Of a stretch of 64,000 bases of DNA, positions 1 to 9,842 are shown in pieces. Source of the DNA: Diphasiastrum complanatum. Lineage: Eukaryota; Streptophyta; Lycopodiopsida; Lycopodiales; Lycopodiaceae. The stretch covers positions 21,357,701 to 21,421,700 of the forward strand of contig CM055093.1 in assembly GCA_029204225.1 (NCBI GenBank), written 5' to 3'. The position numbers and the translations under genes were made by a program. Under the pieces are notes generated by a model. The model ran no database searches, had not been told where the DNA came from, and saw nothing but the letters and a program-made list of their open reading frames with translations. Positions within the stretch are counted from its first letter, which is position 1. Every line of letters begins with the position of its first letter.

Positions 1-1863
1 ACACGATGTCAAGGGCATCGGCTCTCTACAGCTACGAACATCGTCAGGCCAAACAGAGCTGCCAGGAGCACTCTATGTGCCCTCACTCAGAAAGGATCTG
101 CTATCTATCTACAAGATGGCAGATCTAGGCATTCGAGTTTTGTTCGACGACAACACTTGCCGTATGATCGAGAAGACGACAAACAAGCTGCTGACGGTCG
201 GATGTAGAGAAGGAAACCTCTACCAGGCCAAAATAATCAGCAACTCTAATAGCATATTAAATGCTTTAGAAAACGAAGATCAACTCTGGCATAGGAGAAT
301 GTATCATCTGAACATGCGGAGCTTGTATGACATGAGCACAAAGGACATTGTCACAGGTCTCAAAATATCAAGGCCCAAGGCTGAGTTCTACGAAGCTTGT
401 CAGAAAGGCAAGCAAAGCAACATCGGAATCCATCACATACGAAGGAAGAAGAGCCAAGGAAGTTCTCGAGCTTGTCCACTCTGATGTGTGTGGACCGATG
501 AAAACAGATTCTCTCTCAGGTTCGAGATATTTTCTAATGTTCATAGATGATTACAACCGAATGACCACGATCTACTACTTGAAGAAGAAATCCGAAGTAT
601 TTGATTCATTCAAGAAGTCAGATTTCTGAAAACTACGAAATCACAGATCTTGGAGAAGCAACAAAATGCCTAGGACTGGAGATTAGAAGAGATAGAACAA
701 ATGGCGAAATGCACTTGAATCGGTCAGAATACGCCATAAAAGTGCTGAAGCAGTACCACATAATGGACTGTAAAGAGAAAGTCACACCAATGATAGCTGG
801 AGCCAAGCTCATGAAACAGGACTGCCCAAAAATAGAAGAGGAAGAACAGAAGATGTCGATAGTCTGATGTACTTAACAATTTGTACCAGATCCAATCTGG
901 CCTTTTCTGTTTACGCATTGAGCCAATTCTGTTTCAATCATGGTCTAGCACATTGGAAAATGGACAAACGAATTCTACATTATCTAAAGGGTACCTCATT
1001 AGAGGAGTTCTTTTTATATTTTTTCTTAAATTTTTCTTACACATGGACCAATCAAAACACTCAAATTTGAAATCTACGTAACGTAACTTTTTGAGTCCAC
1101 ACTAAAAATGGCATAACTTTTTAATGGTATGTCCAAATTTAGCGAAGTTTGGTGCATTGGAAAGTGCTCAACAAGGGCTTTTCAATGATATGTTAGATGA
1201 TATACTTTTGAGATATTATTAAAAAGTTATGACAAGTCAAAAGTATTAGTGTTATAATATTTTAATAATATTAAAGACATCTTGCACGAATTCTTAAAGG
1301 GTCATTTTGGGGCTCAAAACTCCCCTAATGAAAATATTGGATTAACCTACAGAGCTAGAAACGAAGAGAAAGGATTCGAGCTGCATCACTAAAGTGATCG
1401 AGCTGGGCGAGCTGCAAAGATGATAGCAAGTCCATTACCAGGACGATGTACAATAGCGTGCGGAACTGCAATCAGTTGGATATGCAAAAAGCAAACCTTG
1501 GTAGCTCAATCCTCTTGCGAGGCTGAGTATGTCGCAGCCTCAAAAGTGGTGAATGAGGTAGTGTGGCTACAAATGATGTTGGAGACAATCGGAATACCAC
1601 AAGAGGGGCCAAGCACGATGATGATGGACTCCCAGAGTGCTATCTGTCCTAGGATCCTGTCTTCCATTCAAAGATGAAGCACATTCCTCTGAAGTACCAG
1701 CACATTCGAGATTTGATTTCGGAAGGAGAGATCTAGGTCCAGTTCATAAAATCAGAAAGTATGATTGAAAATCTCCTCACAAAATCGCTCGACAAGCCAC
1801 TCGTTACCAAGCAAAGAGAGGCAATTGGATTGAACGAACAAAGCTGCAAGCTTCAAGAGGGAG
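1..1863 (+). pseudogene. Ty1/copia family A internal remnant (copy A1)
   Basis: Remnant of a copia polyprotein that enters from the left window edge. Visible in order: the end of the protease/GAG-pre-integrase region (LWHRRMYHLNMRSLYDM near 286-336), the start of integrase ([10 protein letters not shown], then FMFIDDYN near 470-555), an abrupt join near 618 to the C-terminal part of reverse transcriptase (DLGEATKCLGLEI), then RNase H pieces (SSCEAEYVAAS near 1511-1545). The integrase core and most of RT are deleted, several stops and frameshifts are present, and a 336-bp insertion interrupts the RNase H region at 996. A purine-rich tract (AAGAGGGAG, about 1854-1862) precedes the LTR. It is a non-coding relic; family assignment to copia is firm because of the IN-before-RT order and the motifs. 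Confidence 0.88.
996..1331. mobile_element. MITE-like insertion inside copia A1
   Basis: AT-rich non-coding block of 336 bp that splits the copia RNase H region: the reading on its left (YLKGTS) resumes on its right (IGLTYRA). Its ends are inverted: TCATTAGAGGAGTT at 996-1009 and the complement of TCATTAGGGGAGTT at 1318-1331. No convincing target-site duplication was seen. The same terminal motif bounds the 7605-14850 element, so this may be a non-autonomous derivative of it. Confidence 0.6.
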
Positions 1864-2566
1864 TGTAAGAAATGGTGAACTCCTGCAACTTTTCGCAACA
1901 CGAACAAGACACGAAGGTCGAATGAGAACGATTCGCGATAGTCAACGTGTCTTTGACTCAAAGCACGAACAATTTGTGAATCATTCGTGAATTGCAAACA
2001 CACCTCCAGGACCTCAAACCGCAAAAGGGACGCAAAACAAGAACTACGAAAAGAAACAAAAAGAACGAAAGCAAATGGGAGATTACAAATCAAATGAAGA
2101 AAAATCTTTCGCGCTGCTAGTTGGTAGCTCAACGGGCTTCACGCCCAGCTGAAACGATTAGCAACGACGAAGACTAACTAACTAGTTGATTAGCGTTAAC
2201 TAGTTTGGTAATGCAACGTTTAGCTATCTTGTAAACTCCACATAGTGGAGGTATAAACGATCCTCTCTGGATCATAACGATAGAGAAAGATGAGAATACA
2301 GAGATCTGTAAGAGACAGAGAGAGACGTAGTGAATAGAGTAAGAAAGTAAAGACACCATAGTTGTGCATGAAAGTCTGCCAACAAGCAGAACACAGCGCC
2401 GCCAACGAGCGAGAAACTGACGATCTCGCTCCAAAACCAAACTAACAATATGGTCGCTCTATTTTCGTGTATCTCTTTGTCTTGTGCTGTGTGTCTTGAT
2501 TGCTAGAATAAAATATGTTCTATGATAAGAGTCGAGTGTCTGGGATCCTTTAAGGACTTCCGCACA
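1864..2566 (+). repeat. LTR of copia family A (3' LTR of A1)
   Basis: Starts with TGTAAGAAATGG directly after a polypurine tract and probably ends at CTTCCGCACA, giving about 703 bp. It aligns along its whole length with the minus-strand block 38771-39446, including CTCCACATAGTGGAG, TTAGCGTTAACTA and GCCAACAAGCAGAACACA. Similarity continues a few tens of bases past the proposed end in both copies, so the right boundary is uncertain. The family is rich in TTCGCGAA-like sites. Confidence 0.75.
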
Positions 2567-2659
2567 AAAAGATAATTCAAAGAAAAAAAATTGTTCGTGA
2601 AAAGAGAAGGAGAAGATGAACATGAAATAGTGTCGCCTCTGCGACACATACAGTAGATA

Positions 2660-5600
2660 CCTGCTGGCTCAATCCCAAGATTGAGTGTATCCGTTGCCAC
2701 AAGAAGGGTCACGCAGCCATGGATTGCCGCCAAAACCCAGGAAACAAGTCAGCACAGAATAGACAGGAGAACAACAATAGTTTATCCTATGTCGAGGAGT
2801 CTGAGAGCTCAAAAATGGGCGAAGAAAGAACGAATAGAAATTGTTCGACCGTCTATATCTGTGAAGACATGTGTGCAGCATCAATATCTGACACACATGA
2901 GTTGAACCTAGATTCAAGAGCCACCTCACACTTCGTGACATCAAGACAAATCATGTTTGATTTCAGAAGTGCAGATCCCTCAAGATTCATAGTTCTTGGA
3001 GATGGATCTAGACATCAAGTGAACAATATTGGTTCACTATGGCTCAGCACCAATGGTAGAGACAGACGACTCGAAGACGTTCTGTTTGTGCCTACTATGC
3101 AACAAGACTTGCTCTATGTAGCAAGAATACCAAATGCAGGGATGCGTGTGATGTTTTCTGATGAAGCATGCAACGTGATTGATGCTAGTACTAGTACTCT
3201 CATCACTCAAGGCAGAAGGAAAGGGAACCTATATTATCTGAAGGTACGTCTACCTGCAGATCAGGTGCATCAGACTCATGACGACTCGCCAGACACTCTG
3301 TGGCACAAAAGACTCTACCACATGAACTCAATGGCACTTTATCAAACAGGCCATCATGGAGCGATAACAGAGGTCAGCATCTCGAATGCAACCGGTTCGA
3401 CCACCTGTGATGCATGTTTGAAGGGCAAGATGTCACGCACACCATTCATCAAAGACTCCTACAGAACGACAAAGATTATGGAGCTAGTGCACTCTGACAT
3501 CTGCGGACCATTTACCGTGATCTTAGTAGGAGGTCCAAAGTATTACATAACCTTCATTGATGATCATAGCAAATTTGCCAAAGTGTATTTCATTCAGAAT
3601 AAATCTGAAGCACTTGATAAATTCACAGAATATGTGAATTGGGCAGAAAGATGCACAAGCAGCAAGTGAAACAGATCAGAATAGATCGAGGTGGCGAATA
3701 CATCTCGAACCGCTTCACTGACTTCTGCAATGATCATGGCATCATTCACAGAAGAACTATAGCCTACACACCGAAGCACAATGGTGTTGCTAAATGAAAA
3801 AAACGTGACCCTAATGGAAGCAGCCAGATGCATGATGGCCTACTCGAAAGCTCCAAGGGCACTGTGGGCTGCAGCAATAGCTATAGCTGCATACTTCCAG
3901 AACAGAACAGACAAGTCCGGTGTTCCTCACATGACAACACATGAGCTATGGTGGGGTAGAAAGCCCAACTTGTCTCATGTCAGAATCTTTGGCTGTGCAG
4001 CTTATGCACATATTCCTGATAAGCTTCGAAAGGTGAGAAAGCCGAGCAAGGATTTCTGGTAGGTTATGACAACAATTCGTCATACTACAGAGTCTACATG
4101 CCAGACATGAACACTATGAAAACAATGAGAGATGCCAGATTCAATGAGAGCAGGACAATGGCCAATGACGATCTTTTCAGCTATGAAGTTCTGGAGAGAC
4201 AGTACTATGACCTACCACCAACGACAGAGGGAGTAGAGGAGAACACGAAAACAAAGATTTTTGAGTCGTCTCCCATTTGAGCGACGAATCTGATGAAGAA
4301 AGATTCAAGAGGCAACCTGCTGCCGTGGTTCCTGTAAACCAAAATGATTCCGGACCAAGTAGAGCAGACAAGGGCAAAGGCATAGCTGTTTTAGGAGGAT
4401 CTCCTAGAAGGTTGACAAGACCATGAAGAGCTCCAGCAAGATATGTGCCAGGCAGCTTAGCTTCCACATCAGAAGAGTTCTGAGGGTTCAGTAGCGAGCC
4501 ACAGACTTTCGAGGAGGCGATTGAAGGTCTAGAAAAGGACAGATGGATCCAAGCCATGAACGAAGAGATGGAGTCCATGAGGAAGAACTAGGTATGGACG
4601 CTGGAGCCATTACCACATAAGCGCAAGACTATCAAATGCAAATGGGTCTTCAAGCTCAAATAAGGACCAGACGGAATGTAACGGAATACAAGGCAAGACT
4701 GGTAGCGAAGGATTTTTCTCAAAGATATGACATTGACTACTTTAAAACCTTCTCTCCAGTTGTCAAACATTCATCCCTACATCTGTTATTTGCATATGCA
4801 GCAACTTATGACCTCAGGATCCACAATGTGGACGAGAAGACAGCCTTCTTGCATGGCGAATTATACGAAGAGGTCTACATGGATCAACCCCCAGGTTATG
4901 TCTCAAATTCACAACCTGACTATGCATGCAAAATGCATAGAAGCATCTATGGTCTGAAACAATCAGCCCAACAATGGTACAAGAAGAAAGATCAAGCCCT
5001 GAAATCATTAGGATTCAAGCCTCTATTGGCTGATTCCAATGTATATGTCAGAGTTACGGATGGTCAGATCATCATTGTGGCTATGTATGTGGACGACACT
5101 TTGATACTTTGTAGGAGTGAGCAGCTAATTGCTAAAGTAAAGGCAAACATTTTGAGATCGTGGATCTGGGAGAAGCTAGGTGTTACCTAGGCTTGCAAAT
5201 TGAAAGGGACTATGAGAAAGGTAACTTATACCTTCACCAGTCCAGATACACCAGAAGATCCTAGAGGACTTTGGGATGATGAACTACAAAGGAGCAAACA
5301 CTCCAATGCTCGCAGAGACGATGCTGACGAATGATGACTATCCAAAGACTAAGGAAGAGAGAGAACAGATGCAACTCACACCTTATAGGAAGATGATAGG
5401 ATCACTGATGTACCTTGCTGACAATACACGTCCTGATATTGCTTATGCAGTATTCAAGATGAGCCCATTCTGCACGAATCCAGGCTCAACACATTGGAAG
5501 ATTGCAAAACAAATTTTGCAATATCTTCAATTAACGAGGGATCATGGCTTGTGTTATTGTCATGGTGTAGGTTTCAGGACACTTTTCTACAACGACACAA

Positions 5601-6062
5601 GCTGAGCATCTCTCAAGGAGGACTGTAAAAGTGTCTCGGGAGGATGCACCATCGCATCAGGAGCAGCAATTCTCTGGGTCAGCAAGAAGCAGACCGTTGT
5701 AGCCCAATCATCCTACAAAGCAGAATATGTTGCAGCAGCAAAGATGGGCAACGAAATAATTTGGCTAAGTCAATTCTTGGATGAATTGGACGAAACAAGG
5801 AACAAGCCCTTGGTCTTGCAGGTGACAACAACTCTACAATACACCTGACGAAAGATCCCGTGTTCCATTCCAGAACAAAGCACATTGCGATCAAGTACCA
5901 CTTGATCAGGGGTCTAATTGAGAAGAAGATGTTGTAGACCACCGTCATCGGAAGGAGAGACATGGTTGCTGACATCTTCACTAAAGCCCTGGACAAAGGA
6001 CTCTTTGAGAGACAAAGGAGCAGTCTCGAGATCGTAAAGTTATCATGCTTTGAGAGGGAGCT
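2660..6062 (+). pseudogene. Ty1/copia family B, gag zinc knuckle to RNase H
   Basis: Long copia relic beginning inside gag. A CCHC zinc knuckle lies at 2686-2727 (C-x2-C-x4-H-x4-C). The longest open piece (to 3669) carries a protease motif changed from the usual DSGATSH to DSRATSH, a GAG-pre-integrase block (LWHKRLYHMN) and the integrase start (LVHSDICGPF, FIDDHSKF). After the stop at 3667-3669, integrase continues in another frame (DRGGEYISNRF, then NRTDKSG and the WGRKPNLSHVRIFGC block). RT lies about 4600-5270 (KQSAQQWY, YVDDTLIL) and RNase H about 5390-5960 (SSYKAEYVAAAK). Multiple in-frame stops and frameshifts make it non-functional. No 5' LTR of its own was found: the gag relic follows the family A LTR directly. 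Confidence 0.9.
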
Positions 6063-6990
6063 GAATAAACAAAACATTTCTAATTACAAAGCCTGGCTAG
6101 CTTTCAGCCCTCAGCCCGACAAAGACATTCGCGAACTCAAAGATTTAAAGACACGAAGCACGAAAAGTTTCGTGAACACAAAAGCCTAAGGAAATGAAGA
6201 CGAACAGTTCACAAACAAAACATTTCTAATTACAAAGCCTGGCTAGCTTTCAGCCCTCAGTCCGACAAAGACATTCGCGAACTCAAAGATTTAAAGACAC
6301 GAAGCACGAAAAGTTTCGTGAACACAAAAGCCTAAGGAAATGAAGACGAACAGTTCACAAACACAAAAGTCAAAGCAGACGAAGACGAACGGTTCGCGAA
6401 CATGAAAGATTCACAAATTCGAAATGAGAAACTTTTGCGGTCCACTACGAGAGAAGGCAAACGACCAAAATGAAACCAACGACGGAAATGAAACCTTCTC
6501 CTGCCCTCCACGCTCCAAAGAGTACCAAAAAGATCATATAAGTACCTAGAAGTACACATATCTGATCTGATGATATGACGTCAGCAGATACATTTTAGGT
6601 CGTGGCTAATCTGCCACTCTTGTGATTCCCTGATTAGTTGTAGAGGTTTAATCACTCTAATCTTAGATTCACATAGAGCGACCATACTTACTGGATGATA
6701 CTTGACATATAGATCAACGGAATACACATACAGTGTAATGTAGTAATCTGATGCTAGTAAGCAATCAAGATGAAATACAGACAACAAGTCTGCCTGCGTG
6801 CGAGACGAGCTCTGTAATCAGGATCCATAGAGATCCAACTGTCCACTAGTAAAGCAATACAATTACTCGTGAGAGAACCGTGTTTCTCCCACGCCAACGC
6901 ACTGTGTGGATTTGCATGCAGTGCTTGAAGAAAACTGAGAAAGTTCAACATAGATAATTTCTCTTGTTGTGTCTGATCTCGTATGCAAAT
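6063..6990 (+). repeat. LTR of copia family B (3' LTR, right end approximate)
   Basis: Begins at TGAATAAAC just after the purine tract GAGAGGGAGC. It contains several TTCGCGAA/TCGCGAA sites and a 146-bp tandem duplication at its very start. There is no second copy in the window, so the right boundary is a guess and may lie anywhere between about 6560 and 7000. Confidence 0.55.
6067..6358. repeat. 146-bp tandem duplication in LTR B
   Basis: Two head-to-tail copies, 6067-6212 and 6213-6358, period 146. The only clear difference seen is CAGCCC against CAGTCC. Each copy carries an ACATTCGCGAAC site and the GGAAATGAAGACGAACAG block. Near-identity points to a recent duplication. Confidence 0.9.
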
Positions 6991-7604
6991 GCTTCTGTTG
7001 TTAATCATGTGTTTGAGTTTTGCTTGTTCATTTTTTTAATTCCGCACCTTGGTTGAAACTATGTTGAATGCTGCATTAATTTTATAAACGTAGATCAGTG
7101 GAGCCTGACTACATTCTGGAGGATTGTAGGAGTGATTCAGTTGGCAGTGTCCAGCGATCGCATCTGAACTCCATCCGAGTCGCAAGAGGATCGTGGTTCC
7201 TTCGTAAAAGCTTCGTGACTGCGAAATCCAAATCGCGATTCCTGATCCTCATCAGACTAAAGCTTTTGAGATACTTGTTAAAGTGAATAAATGGAATAAA
7301 GGTCATAATATTTGGAGGTTGTTCTATGTTGTGTATCGTATATCGTAAAAGAGTACCAGGATCCAGATTTTATGGATTTTCCATTAGGTTCAGGCAACTT
7401 TAACGAAGTAATACTTAAAGCTAGTGTAATCAAAGGGTAGCAACCTAGCATTTACTTGTGTCAAAGGAGTTTTCGGTGCCTTAGCTGATGAAATTTTTTG
7501 GTTGACCAAAAAATCTAAGGGGGAAGAAAATGTGACACGTGTGTAGGTAAATGTGATTGTGTTTTGTAATTTGGATTGGTAAATGATCCCTGTAAAAAAA
7601 TTGC
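6991..7604. other. Intergenic, no gene recognised
   Basis: Short open frames occur (for example 7098-7286) but none shows a known domain or coding signature. The stretch separates the copia B LTR from the left end of the proposed 7605-14850 element. Confidence 0.5.
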
Positions 7605-7998
7605 CATTAAAGGAGTTTTGAACACCAAAAGGGCCTTTTGTCAAGATGCTGTTTTTGACTTTTCAACTATTCGACGTACACTTGGCCTAGTTATATATTT
7701 ACACCTGTCAAAGATCGTAACGTTGCTTGGCAGTTGATTTTTTTTTTGAAACTTTTCGGTCATATTTTTATACAATTCAAAACTCCCGCCGGGCAGGGAC
7801 TTGTGATTGGACCGTAATTGCTGCTCATGAGTTTCTTGAGTGCCCGGGACCTAACACTTGTGGATAAAGTAAGGAAATTTTGATCTAACTATAGTTAGAG
7901 TAACATATATGATTTACGAAAGACTGCCATCATTTATTTCAAATTTGGTTTTTTATTTTCATACTGATTCATCTACATTTTGTTTCAGACTCTGTTGT

Positions 7999-8743
7999 TC
8001 ATCTTCTTTGCTTTGCAATGGCTTCCGGAAGCCGTAGACCGCGAAGCAATATTGTCTCATTATCAGTTGCATCAACATTAGAAACAATCAGGTCCACCAC
8101 TGTATTTAGGTCATCTGCATGTATAGAAGGAAAATTGTGCACTTGAAGATTAGGGGTTAGGGGAGGACTCTCAGCCCATGGAATTGCAGATGTGCTAGCC
8201 AGATCTTTTCTAATGGGAGGAGGCGAGGGTGAAGAGCTGGGAGACCTGGGCTTGGGTTGTGAACGCTTGGGCTATGCTTGCTTTCTCTTTTTTCGGGGTG
8301 GGACAGGACTCCTTTCAAGAGGAACTTGCCTTTGTGTGAAGCCAGACTTAAAATTGTTGTCATAGGTGTTTCGAAGCCTCAAGACAAGAAGCATGTCCTT
8401 GGGCATCAGTGTCACCCTCTTGGCATGTATCGAGCACAACATTGAATCCTCAAACATTTTTGTCTAGAAGTCCTCGTATGCAGTATGCAGTGCCTCCAAT
8501 GCAGTGATATTCCACCTTACTACATAGGGCAGATGAGTGGTCATATCTTGTGTAACCTCCCTCACAGCCCGGTAGAAGGCTGCTTTCGGGATCAGAAATT
8601 TGGTGCTCATCTACAATGTCCTGATGTCCCTCAACCATGGACGACGAGGTCTTCTGCGTCTTTGCGGATGTACAGGTTCAGAAGTCTTTGGACGAGACGT
8701 TGAACAATGCTGGTAAGCCTAGCGGTTTGCTTGTCCTAGCCAT
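7999..8743 (-). pseudogene. Histone H3-like (CENH3-type) gene with long C-terminal tail, decayed
   Basis: Read on the minus strand from ATG at 8741-8743: it opens MARTSKPLG, the H3-type N-terminus. After one frameshift (between about 8720 and 8690) the histone fold follows: WLRDIRTL, FLIPKAAFYRAVREVTQDM, RWNITALEALHTAYEDF and [17 protein letters not shown]. The RW with a longer loop 1, the LIP in place of LIR, and DSMLC are features of centromeric H3 rather than canonical H3. Beyond the fold comes a basic, Pro/Ser-rich tail (PPRKKRKQA, then SPSSSPSPPP) and a short segment ending LPEAIAKQRR, with stop TGA at 7999-8001. That gives about 247 codons against 136 for canonical H3. Three internal TAG stops lie at 8611-8613, 8464-8466 and 8272-8274; the first falls where H3 proteins have Gln. 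It has no intron in the fold. It is a pseudogene as it stands; the H3-fold identification is strong, CENH3 affinity is likely. Confidence 0.78.
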
Positions 8744-8800
8744 TAAGGCCGGATATCTATATCACGCGAGGACAGAGCTACAGCAGTAGAGAAAGTTAGA

Positions 8801-8998
8801 TTCTCTCGTGTGATGGCAATACTGGAAATTGAGGATGATATCGCTACGACACGAGAGAGTAGCAGTGTCAGGTGGGGAGAGGAAGGCACTCGCGTGATGG
8901 CGATACTGGGCACATTCAGGTTGATATCGCTACGACGTGAGAGGGTATCTGGAATAGGCCTGGGGATGAAGTCGCTTGCGTGATGGCGATATTAAGTA
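8801..8998. repeat. 84-86-bp repeats in the H3-like gene leader
   Basis: The motif TGATGGCRATA recurs at 8811, 8895 and 8981 (spacing 84 and 86). Each of the first two copies is followed by GATATCGCTACGAC and a near-complement of its start (CTCTCGTGT...ACACGAGAG; CTCGCGT...ACGTGAG), so each unit can fold back. The same unit, in the same orientation relative to transcription, occurs once in the gene X leader at about 9716-9775. Confidence 0.8.
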
Positions 8999-9069
8999 TG
9001 CAAGTCATATGGAAGCAATCAAAGGTGAAAGCAAATTATGCGAAAACCTGTACAATCCTCGGGAATGGA

Positions 9070-9079
9070 CTTATATAGG
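9070..9079 (-). promoter_or_regulatory. TATA box for the minus-strand H3-like gene
   Basis: CCTATATAAG on the minus strand, about 330 bp upstream of the H3-like start at 8743, directly beside the CACGTG-rich array. Position and form suit a plant core promoter; there is no transcript evidence. Confidence 0.55.
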
Positions 9080-9090
9080 AGAAAAATTTT

Positions 9091-9495
9091 CCCACGTGTG
9101 AATACTTGCGACACGTGGCCCAATCAGTAACTGATGTGTGGAACTACACGTCTGTATATGCACGTGTGAAACTGCACGTCTAGAGCAACACGTGTGGGAT
9201 TTCACATGTGGACACATGGCCGAATGGTACAACGACACGTATTCTCGTACGTATTAGCTCACACATGTGGGCACATGGCCCAATAAGTACCTGACATGTG
9301 GAACTACACGTCTGTATCCGCACGTGTGAAACTGCACGTATGGAGCAACACATGTGGGGATTGCACGTGTGGCCACGTGGTCGAATGGTGCAATGACGTA
9401 TATTCTCGCACGTATTAGCTCGCACGTGTGGGCACATGGCCGAATGGCAGATCGACATGTATTGTAGCACATGTGGTCTCGCACATGTGGATGGT
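9091..9495. repeat. CACGTG-rich tandem array between divergent genes
   Basis: About 2.5 copies of a 160-bp unit (for example GGAACTACACGTCTGTAT at 9140 and again at 9300). The block holds at least eight exact CACGTG cores and many CACATGTG/ACATGTGG variants. CACGTG is the plant G-box, bound by bZIP and bHLH factors. It sits symmetrically between the minus-strand TATA at about 9075 and the plus-strand TATA at about 9574, so it looks like a shared bidirectional upstream element. Confidence 0.8.
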
Positions 9496-9567
9496 ACATT
9501 ACGCGTCATAGATCTGATCCGTTGTTGGATCGACGACGTGTGTACGGCTTGGATTTTATTGGTTTTA

Positions 9568-9580
9568 GCTATATAAATAT
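9568..9580 (+). promoter_or_regulatory. TATA box for gene X
   Basis: GCTATATAAATAT on the plus strand, about 270 bp upstream of the gene X ATG at 9843, immediately after the CACGTG array. A pyrimidine-rich stretch suitable for transcription start follows at about 9600-9630. Confidence 0.55.
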
Positions 9581-9842
9581 TGTTTGATCAGTTAAAAACT
9601 TTCGCTAAGTTTTCAATTTTCACTCCCTATAGCTCTTGGTGTGTCAACACTACTAGTTCCTTGCAGTATCACTACCACATGAGAATCTACTTCAAACTCT
9701 AGACGATCTTGGATCCCTCGCGTCGTTCCGATATCCGGTCATTCACCAATATCGCCATCACCCGAGGACTGCCTGATAGTCTTCTAACTCCCTGCCATCC
9801 CACGTTGTAGTGATACTCGGCCCTATTGTTTATACTTTCGAG

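Noticed and set aside
7999-8743. Reassigned TAG codon as the reason for three in-frame TAGs in the H3-like gene
   Set aside because: Gene X and the transposase next to it also carry TGA and TAA stops, and plant nuclear genes use the standard code; ordinary decay explains it.
9180-9509. Cys/His-rich minus-strand frames of 81-109 codons
   Set aside because: They are translations of the CACGTG tandem array; the apparent zinc-finger pattern is a by-product of repeated CACATG/CACGTG words.
9060-9530. CRISPR-like array
   Set aside because: The repeats are degenerate, 160 bp long and without unique spacers, and the genome is a plant.
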